Positions 53,291 to 61,609 of a stretch of 64,000 nt of DNA are shown one piece after another. A model generated the notes under the pieces. The model made no database searches. It saw nothing but the letters and a program-made list of their open reading frames with translations, and had not been told where the DNA came from. How positions within the stretch are numbered: position 1 is the first letter of the stretch; every line of letters begins with the position of its first letter. The position numbers and the translations under genes were made by a program. Source of the DNA: Tepidanaerobacter acetatoxydans Re1 (GTDB lineage Bacteria; Bacillota; Thermosediminibacteria; Thermosediminibacterales; Tepidanaerobacteraceae); assembly GCF_000328765.2 (NCBI RefSeq), contig NC_019954.2, positions 872,501 through 936,500 on the forward strand. The letters are read 5' to 3'.

Positions 53291-53416
53291 GATATAATCA
53301 ATTATTCGGGACTGTAGTGTAGATTCTTCATGGGAAGTATAAAAGTATATTCAATTGATGAAATTAATCAGAAAAACTGGAACCATAATATTTTCAAAAG
53401 AAATGAGGAGATGATA

Positions 53417-53779
53417 ATGACATCGGAAGAAATGATACAATATAAAGAACACCTAAAAAAGACCGTTGAAGTTAAAAAACAATATCTGGAGAAAAGATAT
53501 AAAAAAGCTTGGGGAATCGCCAAAAAAGCAGCTGCAATCCTTCATCAAAAATATAAAGCAGAAAAAGTATGGGTATTCGGTTCTCTTGCAAATAAAGAAA
53601 TGTTTAATTTATGGTCAGATATAGATATAGCTGTCAAAGGGATTCCACCTGAACTTTTCTATAAATCCGTGGGCGAAGTAACTTCTCTCGCATCGGATTT
53701 TAGTATAGACGTGGTAGATATTGAAGACTGCAGCTCTTCATTACGGGAGAATATTGAAAAGGGGGGTATTCTAGTATGA
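53417..53779 (+). CDS. MntA-type nucleotidyltransferase antitoxin, pair 2
   Basis: About 120 residues. The coiled N-terminus is followed by VWVFGSLANKEMFNLWSDID (GSxA...SDID motif) and SIDVVDIEDC. ATG 53417 follows GAGGAGATGATA; in-frame codons upstream to 53330 are poorly supported. The gene overlaps the HEPN gene by 4 bases. Confidence 0.85.
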   Translation: MTSEEMIQYKEHLKKTVEVKKQYLEKRYKKAWGIAKKAAAILHQKYKAEKVWVFGSLANKEMFNLWSDIDIAVKGIPPELFYKSVGEVTSLASDFSIDVVDIEDCSSSLRENIEKGGILV

Positions 53780-54246
53780 TTAACAGATATCTAACTCTTT
53801 CAGCTAGAATAAAGCAGGAAATGTCGGAGATCCACTCAAGCGTTGAACGTGCTAAAGCAGCATGGGAAAAAGCTTATAGTCAATCAGATTCCTTATTATT
53901 AGATAGTGCTGCTTTAAACCTCCATGATTTTTATGGCGGTCTAGAACGACTTTTCCAATTGATAGCAGAAAATATGGATGGCACAATACCGACTGGAGCT
54001 AGTTGGCACCAAGAATTACTACGGCAGATGACCGCAGATATTCCAAAAATAAGACCAGCAGTAATAGATGTTGATTTAAGAAGTAAATTGGATGATTATA
54101 GAGCATTTCGACATATAGTCAGAAATGTATATGCCCACAATTTTATTCCAGAGAAGATGAAACCATTAGTGGATAACTTAGATGATGTCTACAGCAAAAT
54201 CGAAGAGAAACTAAAAAGTTTTTGCACTTTCCTTGAAAGCATTTAA
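53776..54246 (+). CDS. HEPN toxin, HepT-like, pair 2
   Basis: About 156 residues, helical, with the HEPN catalytic motif RNVYAH (R-x4-H) near residues 117-122. HepT proteins are tRNA or mRNA endoribonucleases, silenced by MntA-driven AMPylation. It overlaps the antitoxin by 4 bases and is intact, unlike pair 1. The terminator is at 54257-54278. Confidence 0.85.
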   Translation: MINRYLTLSARIKQEMSEIHSSVERAKAAWEKAYSQSDSLLLDSAALNLHDFYGGLERLFQLIAENMDGTIPTGASWHQELLRQMTADIPKIRPAVIDVDLRSKLDDYRAFRHIVRNVYAHNFIPEKMKPLVDNLDDVYSKIEEKLKSFCTFLESI

Positions 54247-54256
54247 AAGAATTTTG

Positions 54257-54278
54257 AACCGCATTCTGCGGTTTTTTT
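54257..54278 (+). terminator. Intrinsic terminator after hepT pair 2
   Basis: AACCGCA ttc TGCGGTT then TTTTT. Confidence 0.85.
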
Positions 54279-54483
54279 GTTTTAGGAAGAAAATAACTGG
54301 TATCTAACAGGAGAAATAACTTAAGTCGAAAACATAACAAACGAAACGTCCTCATGTCATGAAAATAAATGCTAAGGTCTTGTTAGATATTTTTTAATTT
54401 TGACTATACTATTGATGAATGGTAATTAGGAGGTGAAACATTTTATCGTTTATATACTAAATTAACGAAAGGAGGTCTTGATT

Positions 54484-54813
54484 GTGATAATAAATTGGAT
54501 TAACGTAATCAAAATTTACTCGAGAGTTAACGGTGTTACCGTTTGTAAAGCATGGGACGTAATTTTTGAAGATAGTGAAGGTAATAAAATTTATTATCCA
54601 TTTGCAAAGAAAATAGCAGTCACATATCCCGAACATGATAGCGTAAGGTATAAATATCTGCATTGTGTTCCTTCAGGTAAAGGAGATAGTCAATGGCATA
54701 TTTTCAGTTCTGCGAATAAATTTATTGTTGTGCCTAAAAAAGTTGTCATAGAGCAACCTAAAAACAAGCCAAACTATGGACAAATTTCAAGATATATGCT
54801 AAAAAACGGCTAA
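54484..54813 (+). CDS. Small hypothetical protein upstream of flagellin
   Basis: About 109 residues, not recognised. It is soluble and beta-rich (INWINVIKIYSRVNGVTVCK at the N-terminus and HIFSSANKFIVVPKKVVIEQ near the end). AAGGAGGT at 54469-54476 is 7 bases before GTG 54484; TTG 54478 is too close. It lies between the defence island and the flagellin sigma-28 promoter, so either unit could own it. Confidence 0.5.
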   Translation: MIINWINVIKIYSRVNGVTVCKAWDVIFEDSEGNKIYYPFAKKIAVTYPEHDSVRYKYLHCVPSGKGDSQWHIFSSANKFIVVPKKVVIEQPKNKPNYGQISRYMLKNG

Positions 54814-54841
54814 AATCGGCATAAACCGAAGATTATGGGAT

Positions 54842-54868
54842 TAAAGGATTACACCTATATACCGATAA
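54842..54868 (+). promoter_or_regulatory. Sigma-28 (SigD) promoter of flagellin
   Basis: TAAA (54842-54845), 15 bases, ACCGATAA (54861-54868). It matches the TAAA-N15-GCCGATAA consensus at 11 of 12 positions. flgM in this window encodes the anti-sigma factor that would control it. Confidence 0.88.
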
Positions 54869-54882
54869 TAAGAGTGAATAGA

Positions 54883-54914
54883 CAATTTTCGATCCGGCCG
54901 GTCGAAAAAAATTG
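54883..54914 (+). promoter_or_regulatory. GC-core hairpin in the flagellin leader
   Basis: CAATTTTCGA and TCGAAAAAAATTG arms flank TCCGGCCGG. It lies directly upstream of the CsrA-like hairpin. A role in mRNA stability is inferred. Confidence 0.5.
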
Positions 54915-54953
54915 CCCGCAGGGATGCGGGAAAATAAAAATAATCAGGGAGGA
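54915..54953 (+). promoter_or_regulatory. Predicted CsrA-binding hairpin and ribosome site of flagellin
   Basis: CCCGC-AGGGAT-GCGGG (54915-54930) shows GGA in the loop, the favoured CsrA ligand. The ribosome site AGGGAGGA (54946-54953) gives the second GGA site. This is the two-site layout known for the B. subtilis hag leader. Confidence 0.8.
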
Positions 54954-54960
54954 ATAATTA

Positions 54961-56061
54961 ATGAGAATTAATAACAACATTATGGCGCTGAATACTCACC
55001 GCCAGCTTTCAATCAACAACACCAATGTCCAAAAATCGCTTGAGAAACTGTCATCTGGCTATAGAATCAACAGGGCTGGCGACGACGCTGCAGGACTTGC
55101 CATTTCCGAAAAGATGAGAGCACAGATTCGCGGCCTTAACATGGCATCAAAGAATGCTCAGGACGGTATCTCGCTTATTCAGACTGCAGAAGGTGCATTA
55201 ACTGAAGTACATTCAATTCTGCAGAGAATGAGAGAGCTTGCAGTTCAAGCAGCAAATGACACTAATGAAACGGTCGACAGAGATGCAGTTCAAGAAGAGC
55301 TAGCTCAGCTTCAAAGTGAAATAACAAGAATTGCGGATACTACTCAATTTAATCAAAAAAAGTTACTAAATGGCAGCTTGAACGCTAACGTAACAGATAT
55401 TGGAGCAAGTTTGACAGCAGCAAATGGTATTTCAAACATCAAGATAACTGGTGCAGCAGCAGGTGATTATAGTATTGAAGTTAACACAACTGATAGTACC
55501 ATTACACTAAGTGACGGAACTGATTCTCAGACAATTAATTATGGCAGTGTACCTTCAGATTTTGAAACAAAAGATGTAACTTTCGGTTCTTTGGGAATTA
55601 CGGTTACAATTAACAGCCAAATAGCTGATATAAGCGCTGATAATGAATTTACAGTCGATGCAACCGGTCAAATCAGTTTAATGATTGGCGCCAATGAGGG
55701 TGAAAATATGACTATAAGCATTGGCGACATGAGAGCAGATGCTTTTACAGGCTTGACATCAATAAGTGTATCTGATGCGACTGCAGCCGAGGCAGCAGTT
55801 ACCGTCATAAACGATGCTATTAGTAAAGTCTCAACAGAACGTTCCAAACTCGGTGCATACCAAAATCGTCTTGAGCATACTATTAATAATCTTGATACCT
55901 CCGCTGAGAACTTACAATCAGCCGAAAGTCGTATCCGCGATGTAGATATGGCCAAGGAAATGATGGAATTCACCAAGCAGAACATCTTGACTCAGGCTGC
56001 AACTGCTATGCTGGCTCAGGCCAATATGGCGCCCCAGACTGTGCTTAAGCTTTTAGGTTAA
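54961..56061 (+). CDS. hag: Flagellin
   Basis: About 366 residues. N-terminal D0/D1: MRINNNIMALNTHRQLSINN then LEKLSSGYRINRAGDDAAGL. C-terminal D1/D0: GAYQNRLEHTINNLDTSAEN and AAEVMLAQANMAPQ-like end. The central 130 residues (about 130-260) are Thr/Ser/Asp-rich and variable, likely surface-exposed domain D2. It is exported by the type III flagellar apparatus and builds the filament. ATG 54961 follows the CsrA-controlled site AGGGAGGA. Confidence 0.97.
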   Translation: MRINNNIMALNTHRQLSINNTNVQKSLEKLSSGYRINRAGDDAAGLAISEKMRAQIRGLNMASKNAQDGISLIQTAEGALTEVHSILQRMRELAVQAANDTNETVDRDAVQEELAQLQSEITRIADTTQFNQKKLLNGSLNANVTDIGASLTAANGISNIKITGAAAGDYSIEVNTTDSTITLSDGTDSQTINYGSVPSDFETKDVTFGSLGITVTINSQIADISADNEFTVDATGQISLMIGANEGENMTISIGDMRADAFTGLTSISVSDATAAEAAVTVINDAISKVSTERSKLGAYQNRLEHTINNLDTSAENLQSAESRIRDVDMAKEMMEFTKQNILTQAATAMLAQANMAPQTVLKLLG

Positions 56062-56088
56062 GCTTTAGCTCTTATTTAGATTTGGCAT

Positions 56089-56110
56089 GCCCGGCGGATT
56101 TCCGCCGGGC
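56089..56110 (+). terminator. Strong hairpin after flagellin
   Basis: GCCCGGCGGA pairs with TCCGCCGGGC, extended by GCATG/CATGC. There is no T-run, so partial termination or mRNA stabilisation rather than a full stop is possible. Confidence 0.6.
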
Positions 56111-56135
56111 TGCATGATATGCGGGGTGGTATGAT

Positions 56136-56504
56136 TTGAGGATAGATTTATCTTTTTCCGGTCATATGGATGTACATCCTATCGGCAAATCTCAGGGGAA
56201 TTCCGTAGAAAATGCTATCGGTTCTGCTGCTGCAGGAGAGGCAAACCCAACGGTAAAAGACTTTAAAATGGCTTTGAGCAAAGAGGATTCTGACCTGATC
56301 ATTGACAGCTTAAAGAGTATTCCGACAGAGCTTACGCCTACCCGCCTGGAGTTTAAAATACACGATGAAACCAAAAGGGTTATGGTCAGGATAGTCGACA
56401 GAGTAAGCCATGAGCTTATATCCGAAATCCCACCGGAAAAATTCTTGGACCTTATTGCAGGTCTTTGGAAGCAGGCAGGGTTGATAGTTGATGAGAAGGT
56501 GTAG
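56136..56504 (+). CDS. flaG: FlaG family protein
   Basis: About 122 residues. It ends in the conserved FlaG block: RLEFKIHDETKRVMVRIVDR then ISEIPPEKFLDLIAGLWKQ. It lies between flagellin and fliD as in Bacillus and Clostridia. FlaG tunes filament length. TTG 56136 follows GCGGGGTGGTATGAT. Confidence 0.9.
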   Translation: MRIDLSFSGHMDVHPIGKSQGNSVENAIGSAAAGEANPTVKDFKMALSKEDSDLIIDSLKSIPTELTPTRLEFKIHDETKRVMVRIVDRVSHELISEIPPEKFLDLIAGLWKQAGLIVDEKV

Positions 56505-56541
56505 GTTTGATTATATAAAACCATAGGGGAGGTGAAAAAGG

Positions 56542-58401
56542 ATGTCATACAGTCCCATGCGAATAGGCGGTTTGGTCTCGGGCATGGATATAGACCAGAT
56601 TGTATCTGATCTGATGAAAGCTGAACGGACGCGGGTAGACAAACTCTACCAGCAAAAGCAAATCATGGAATGGCAGAAGGCAGACTACCGCGACATCAAT
56701 CTAAAACTTCGGTCGCTGTACAATACCTCCTTTGATATGAAACTTTCGAGCTCTTATCTAAAATATAAGGCTGTAGGGACCATGAATGACGGTACGGACT
56801 TTAGCAAGTATTTTTCCGTATCACCGGGAGCAAGTGCGGTGCCGGGCGATTATAAGGTAGAGGTGCAGCAGATAGCAAGCTATGCAAGGCTTGAAAGCTC
56901 AAAGGCTGTCACAAAGCCTTTAACAGGAGCAGAACTTTCCGGCCAGATAGAAATCACCGGCGGCAGCAAGTTTTCTGTGACGATAGACGGTGTAAAAAAG
57001 ACGGTTGAATTAGATGCTGGAAATTATGATACATCAAATGCCGATGATTTAGAAGCTCTGGCGCAGGACCTCGAAAAGGCAATAAATACGGCCTTCGGCT
57101 GGCAGGGCGATGGCAACGGGGATACCATAAGCGGCATAAAGCGGGTGCAAGTAAATATCCAAAACAACAAGCTTACAATTCAGCCTGCCGAAAACTTTCA
57201 TAAGGTCCCCATAACATTAAATGCAGCAGAAGGCGACACTACGCTCTCAACACTGGGTTTTGCCGATGGGGCAGCTTACAGTCCCCTGAAGCTTAATACC
57301 TCTCTAAAATCTCAGATATCCGGCAGCATCGAAGGGAGTACCATATCTTTTAATATAAACGGTAAAGCATTTGAATTTGATTCTAATGCAAGCCTTCAGA
57401 CTATTCTTGATAAAATCAACAACACTGCAGATATAGGGGTAACGGCGCGCTATGATACACTTACAGATAAGGTGGTTCTGACATCAAAGGAAACAGGCCT
57501 TGGAGCAAAGATCGAAATAACCGAAGACAGCGGTCTGTTTAATGCACTGGGCTTTAATGCAGCTGAAGCAGTGGGCCAAAATGCCCGTATAGTCTTAAAT
57601 AATACCGTTGTTGAAAAATCTGCCAATGATTTTACTGTAAACGGCATGAGTTTCAGTTTGAAGGAAACCATGGAAGCCGGCAAAGCAGCAACCTTTAGGC
57701 TGGAAAACGATGCCGATGCGGCGGTAGAGAGCATCAAAAAGTATGTTGAACTTTACAATGAAACCATCGACATGATTAACGGAAAGCTTTCCGAGGAACG
57801 CTACAGAAAATTTCCTCCCCTTACCGATGAGCAGAAAAGTGCAATGAGTGAAAACGACATAAAGCTCTGGGAGGAGAAGGCAAAAAGCGGGCTTTTAAGG
57901 TCTGATTCGCTGCTTGACGGTATTGTGAGGAAACTTCGTTCAGCAGTATCAACTCCGGTGTCGGGCCTTGCAAAAGGAATGAATACCTTGTCTGCCATAG
58001 GTATTACTACCAATGATTGGAAAGAAAAAGGCAAGCTGTATATCGATGAGGAAAAACTTCGAGATGCCATTACAAAGGATCCGGAAGGGGTTATGAAGCT
58101 GTTTAATGCCTCCGGAGATGATTCCAGCTCTCAGGGTGTGGCAACCAGGTTTTACGACATACTTAAAGGCGGAATCCAAGATATTACCGAAAAAGCCGGC
58201 GGCGGAGAATATCAGATATATGATGACAGTATTCTCGGCAAGCAGATTCGGGACATGGAAGATCGCATTTTGAATTTGGAAGAAAAGCTGGTCCAAACCG
58301 AAGAACGCTACTGGCAAAAGTTTACCGCAATGGAACAGGCGATACAGTATGCCAATCAGCAGAGTATGTGGCTGAGCATGCAGTTTAGTAATTACAGTTA
58401 G
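56542..58401 (+). CDS. fliD: Flagellar filament cap protein FliD
   Basis: About 619 residues. It starts MRIGGLVSGMDIDQIVSDLM (cap N-terminal motif) and ends with the coiled region QTEERYWQKFTAMEQAIQYA. Middle repeats (YKVEVQQIAS, VTIDGVKKTVELDAGN) are usual. FliD forms the pentameric cap needed to fold flagellin. GGGAGGTGAAAAAGG precedes the ATG. Confidence 0.95.
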   Translation: MSYSPMRIGGLVSGMDIDQIVSDLMKAERTRVDKLYQQKQIMEWQKADYRDINLKLRSLYNTSFDMKLSSSYLKYKAVGTMNDGTDFSKYFSVSPGASAVPGDYKVEVQQIASYARLESSKAVTKPLTGAELSGQIEITGGSKFSVTIDGVKKTVELDAGNYDTSNADDLEALAQDLEKAINTAFGWQGDGNGDTISGIKRVQVNIQNNKLTIQPAENFHKVPITLNAAEGDTTLSTLGFADGAAYSPLKLNTSLKSQISGSIEGSTISFNINGKAFEFDSNASLQTILDKINNTADIGVTARYDTLTDKVVLTSKETGLGAKIEITEDSGLFNALGFNAAEAVGQNARIVLNNTVVEKSANDFTVNGMSFSLKETMEAGKAATFRLENDADAAVESIKKYVELYNETIDMINGKLSEERYRKFPPLTDEQKSAMSENDIKLWEEKAKSGLLRSDSLLDGIVRKLRSAVSTPVSGLAKGMNTLSAIGITTNDWKEKGKLYIDEEKLRDAITKDPEGVMKLFNASGDDSSSQGVATRFYDILKGGIQDITEKAGGGEYQIYDDSILGKQIRDMEDRILNLEEKLVQTEERYWQKFTAMEQAIQYANQQSMWLSMQFSNYS

Positions 58402-58430
58402 GTCTTTGCAGAGAAAAGGGGGCTTCTTTC

Positions 58431-58811
58431 TTGATAAATTCCAATGCTTATGAACAATACCGATATAATTCAATAATGTCAGCATCTCCTGAACGTTTGA
58501 TGATAATGCTCTTTGAAGGTGCGATAAAATTCGTCAAACTTGCCCGAAAAAATATTGCCGAAGATGATATAGCAAGTGCCAACTACAATATTTCAAGGGC
58601 ACAGGATATCATAGCCGAGCTTGAATGCAGCTTGGATATGAGCTATGATTTGTCGGAGAATCTCATGGAAATTTATGGTTTTTTATACGGGCAGTTGGTT
58701 GATGCAAACGTAAAAAAAGATATCAACACATTGGATATTGTCGAATCAATGCTATCCGAGCTAAAGGATACATGGGGCGAGGCCTGTTTAAAATTAAAGA
58801 AAAATGCGTGA
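58431..58811 (+). CDS. fliS: Flagellar export chaperone FliS
   Basis: About 126 residues, helical. NAYEQYRYNSIMSASPERLM and LFEGAIKFVKLARKNI match FliS, which keeps flagellin soluble until export. TTG 58431 follows AAAAGGGGGCTTC. Confidence 0.93.
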   Translation: MINSNAYEQYRYNSIMSASPERLMIMLFEGAIKFVKLARKNIAEDDIASANYNISRAQDIIAELECSLDMSYDLSENLMEIYGFLYGQLVDANVKKDINTLDIVESMLSELKDTWGEACLKLKKNA

Positions 58812-58837
58812 AAAATAATCCGGGGAGCAGCGAAATC

Positions 58838-59281
58838 ATGGATAATGATATAGCAGGGTTGCTGAAAAGCAAACTGGAGAAGCTTGAAACTTTATATAAA
58901 TATACTCAAAACATTTCCGATGCTCTTAAAAAAGATGACACCGAGGAGTTATTAAAAATTTTAAATTCACGGCAGCGGCTGATGGAAGAGGTTGACTCTC
59001 TGGACGGCCAACTGCTCTCGCTTTTTGAAGGAAATACTGATGCATTTAAGGAATATATCGCTGATGAGAGCAAAATGTTGAAAGCAGCTTATGATAATAT
59101 CGGAGTTTTTTTAAAAAAAATACAGCAGCTTGATACAGAAAACACCGCAGTTATGCAAAAACTATTTTCCAAACTCAAGGATGATATCAGTAATTTAAAG
59201 CAGGCCGAAAATGCTTTGAAAGGATATGGGATTATCGGCAAAAGTGCTCGGGACGGGGCTTTTATCGATACGAAAAAGTAA
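58838..59281 (+). CDS. FliT-like flagellar chaperone
   Basis: About 147 residues, helical coiled-coil (LEKLETLYKYTQNISDALKK). Its position after fliS matches FliT, the FliD chaperone, in other Firmicutes; the sequence alone is not decisive. ATG 58838 follows CGGGGAGCAG; a GTG at 58808 overlapping fliS is an alternative. Confidence 0.7.
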   Translation: MDNDIAGLLKSKLEKLETLYKYTQNISDALKKDDTEELLKILNSRQRLMEEVDSLDGQLLSLFEGNTDAFKEYIADESKMLKAAYDNIGVFLKKIQQLDTENTAVMQKLFSKLKDDISNLKQAENALKGYGIIGKSARDGAFIDTKK

Positions 59282-59349
59282 CCGCTGCTGCGCTTTTATA
59301 TATTAAAAAGTTTTGGCTAAATATTTTTTTGTGAAGTGATTTATTTTTC

Positions 59350-59378
59350 TTGCATTTTCTAACAAATGCGGTTATAAT
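59350..59378 (+). promoter_or_regulatory. Strong sigma-A promoter of the structured leader
   Basis: TTGCAT (59350-59355), 17-base spacer, TATAAT (59373-59378). Transcription should begin near 59385, at the edge of the structured region. Confidence 0.8.
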
Positions 59379-59387
59379 TAGTGGTAA

Positions 59388-59513
59388 GGCATAACTTAGG
59401 TCTGTGGTTGAAAGTCGATGCCAGGGCCGGAGGCGAAGCGACTCCCAGAGTGACTGTTTCACTCGGCGGTATACGGCGTTTTTGGGAAAAACCAGGTCAG
59501 CTAAGAAAATGCC
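59388..59513 (+). ncRNA. Structured leader RNA of the zinc-ribbon gene, class unknown
   Basis: GGCAT (59388-59392) pairs with ATGCC (59509-59513) and CTTAG (59395-59399) with CTAAG (59501-59505), closing a domain of about 125 bases. Inside are a GGAG/CTCC hairpin (59429-59445), AGTGA/TCACT (59458-59464 region) and GTTTTT/AAAAAC (59478-59492). No terminator-like T-run follows. I cannot assign it to a known riboswitch or RNA family. The promoter start coincides with the 5' end of this domain. Confidence 0.65.
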
Positions 59514-59545
59514 AATACAACTTTTTCAAAGTGAGGGGTTTTTTA

Positions 59546-59854
59546 ATGGCATTTCAGGACAAAACAATAGTGTGTAAAGAGTGTGGCAATGAGTTTGTCT
59601 TCACTGCAGGTGAGCAGGAGTTCTATGCTGAGAAGGGTTTTGAGAACGAACCCATCAGATGCAAGGACTGCCGCGATGCGCGTAAAAAAAGAATGAACGG
59701 CAACGGCCAGAGAAGGCAGAACAGACAAATGTATGACGCAGTTTGCGCCGACTGTGGAGCAACCACACAAGTTCCCTTTAAACCCAGAAATGATAGACCC
59801 GTATACTGCAGCGATTGTTATCAGAACCATCGTTCGGCCCAAAACGGATATTAA
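59546..59854 (+). CDS. CxxC-x-CxxC zinc-ribbon protein
   Basis: About 102 residues with two treble-cleft zinc sites: CKECGNEFVF with CKDC, and CADCGATTQ with CSDC. The linker is Arg/Asn-rich (KKRMNGNGQRRQNRQM), which hints at RNA binding. Such small zinc-ribbon proteins are widespread in Firmicutes and their role is unknown. ATG 59546 follows GTGAGGGG; an in-frame longer start at 59381 would translate the structured leader and is rejected. A terminator follows. Confidence 0.82.
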   Translation: MAFQDKTIVCKECGNEFVFTAGEQEFYAEKGFENEPIRCKDCRDARKKRMNGNGQRRQNRQMYDAVCADCGATTQVPFKPRNDRPVYCSDCYQNHRSAQNGY

Positions 59855-59869
59855 TAAAAGGGAAAAGCA

Positions 59870-59896
59870 AAGTCCGGTTTTTATACCGGACTTTTT
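59870..59896 (+). terminator. Intrinsic terminator after the zinc-ribbon gene
   Basis: AAGTCCGGT pairs with ACCGGACTT followed by TTT. Confidence 0.85.
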
Positions 59897-59940
59897 CTAT
59901 AAGATTGAAGATTGTATAATGAATTGGCGAGGTGAAAGCC

Positions 59941-61509
59941 TTGAATGGCGGTAGTATTCGGCTGAAAATATCAACGAAAGATAGAGTAGGTATGGTTTTG
60001 GATATTTTAAGATTGCTCTACCAATACAGGGTAAACCTCAAGGCTTTAGAGGTCAGCCCAGGCTTGATATGTATCAAAATTGACGGCAATTTTCAGATAC
60101 CTTTGTCTGATTTGCTGAATGAGTTAAGAGCGCAAAAGGATGTCATTGAAGTAAGCCGTGTAGAACTTTTGCCACAGGAAAAACGTGAAAAACACATAAA
60201 GGCTGTGCTGGATGCTACGGGTGAAGGTATAATCGCAATTGATGCCAAGGGTATAATCACTACTTTTAATCCGGCGGCGGAGAAGATATTAAAGGTCAGG
60301 GCAGAAGATGCTTTGGGTAAAAACATTGCAGACCTTATTTCCGCAGATATTCCCATGTTAAAGACAATAGTCACCGGGGAGAGCTATGATAATGAAGAGA
60401 TGATTATAAATACGGAGAAATTAAAGAGCCATTATATCACATCAGGCCGGCCCATACTTGACGAGGACGGCAACCCTATCGGCGCGGTGGCTTCGCTAAA
60501 GGATATTGAAAGTGTTATAGAACTTGTCCATACTTTTACACAGCCTCCCATGATAACCTTTGATGAAATTTTAGGGGAAAGCAAAGAAATTACTAAGGTA
60601 AAAGAACTTGCAAGGATTGTGGCCAAAGGGGATTCTACGGTGCTTATCAGAGGTGAGAGCGGAACGGGGAAAGAGCTTTTTGCAAGATCCATCCACATGG
60701 CAAGCCCGCGGAGAAATAAACCTTTTGTTGCGGTAAATTGTGCGGCACTGCCTGATACCCTTTTGGAAAGTGAACTTTTCGGATATGAGGAAGGAGCATT
60801 TACAGGTGCAAAAAAGGGCGGCAAACAGGGAATGTTTAAGTATGCCGACAAAGGCACGCTGTTTCTTGATGAGATAGGTGAGCTTTCGACACACCTGCAA
60901 GTGAAATTGCTCAGGGTTTTGCAGGAAAATAAAATCAGGAGGGTGGGTGCCAATGAGGAAATACCTATTGATGTAAGGATTATCGCGGCTACTAACAGAA
61001 ATCTGGAAGAATTGATGAAAAGCGGCCAGTTCCGCGATGATTTGTATTATCGACTTAATGTAATTCCTCTTATAATACCGCCTTTGAGAGAAAGAAAAGA
61101 AGATATTCCCATTCTGACACATGCATTTATCAAAAAACTGTCATATAAAATGAATAAAAAGGCACCGGATATCAGCGATGAGGCTATGCAGTGCCTGATG
61201 GATTATGATTGGCCGGGCAATATACGGGAGCTGTCCAATGTCATAGAAAGGGCAATGAATCTCTGCAATGGCAAAATAGAGTCTTATCATTTATTATTTC
61301 AGCATGATGATTTTAAAACCACAGCCATTATCGGCACGGCAGGTCAAAGAACCTTGAAGGAGATAGTGGCTGAGACCGAAAAACAGGCCATAATAAGCGC
61401 ACTGAGGCAGCATACAAGTATAAGAAAAGCCGCCAAGGCTTTGGGTGTATCTCATGCTACTGTAATCAACAAGATGAAACAATATCAAATAAATCAAGAA
61501 GACATTTAG
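59941..61509 (+). CDS. Sigma-54-dependent activator, TyrR-like (ACT-PAS-AAA-Fis)
   Basis: About 522 residues. The N-terminal ACT domain (1-75, GGSIRLKISTKDRVGMVLDI) can sense an amino acid. A PAS domain follows (about 80-190). The AAA+ domain has Walker A GESGTGKE at 238, the sigma-54-contacting GAFTGA at 285, and DEIGELS. A Fis-type HTH is at the C-terminus (RKAAKALGVSHATVINKMKQ). TTG 59941 follows GCGAGGTGAAAGCC. A -24/-12 promoter and three operator-like sites lie just downstream, so this activator probably controls methionine gamma-lyase. Confidence 0.92.
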   Translation: MNGGSIRLKISTKDRVGMVLDILRLLYQYRVNLKALEVSPGLICIKIDGNFQIPLSDLLNELRAQKDVIEVSRVELLPQEKREKHIKAVLDATGEGIIAIDAKGIITTFNPAAEKILKVRAEDALGKNIADLISADIPMLKTIVTGESYDNEEMIINTEKLKSHYITSGRPILDEDGNPIGAVASLKDIESVIELVHTFTQPPMITFDEILGESKEITKVKELARIVAKGDSTVLIRGESGTGKELFARSIHMASPRRNKPFVAVNCAALPDTLLESELFGYEEGAFTGAKKGGKQGMFKYADKGTLFLDEIGELSTHLQVKLLRVLQENKIRRVGANEEIPIDVRIIAATNRNLEELMKSGQFRDDLYYRLNVIPLIIPPLRERKEDIPILTHAFIKKLSYKMNKKAPDISDEAMQCLMDYDWPGNIRELSNVIERAMNLCNGKIESYHLLFQHDDFKTTAIIGTAGQRTLKEIVAETEKQAIISALRQHTSIRKAAKALGVSHATVINKMKQYQINQEDI

Positions 61510-61580
61510 TGGTAAATTTATTTTCCAATGGTAAAATAATTAACCACTAAATTTTCATTTTGTGGTTAAAATTCTTACCA
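61510..61580 (+). promoter_or_regulatory. Three repeated activator sites TGGT-N10-(A/T)CCA
   Basis: 18-base sites at 61510-61527 (TGGTAAATTTATTTTCCA), 61529-61546 (TGGTAAAATAATTAACCA) and 61563-61580 (TGGTTAAAATTCTTACCA). They precede the sigma-54 promoter by 30-100 bases, typical enhancer distance. The first follows directly on the regulator's stop codon. Confidence 0.7.
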
Positions 61581-61609
61581 GGTGGATATACACATGGCAT
61601 TTCTACCGT

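Noticed and set aside
59381-59545. Long N-terminal extension of the zinc-ribbon protein
   Set aside because: It would translate the structured leader, lacks a ribosome site, and the ATG at 59546 has GAGGGG.
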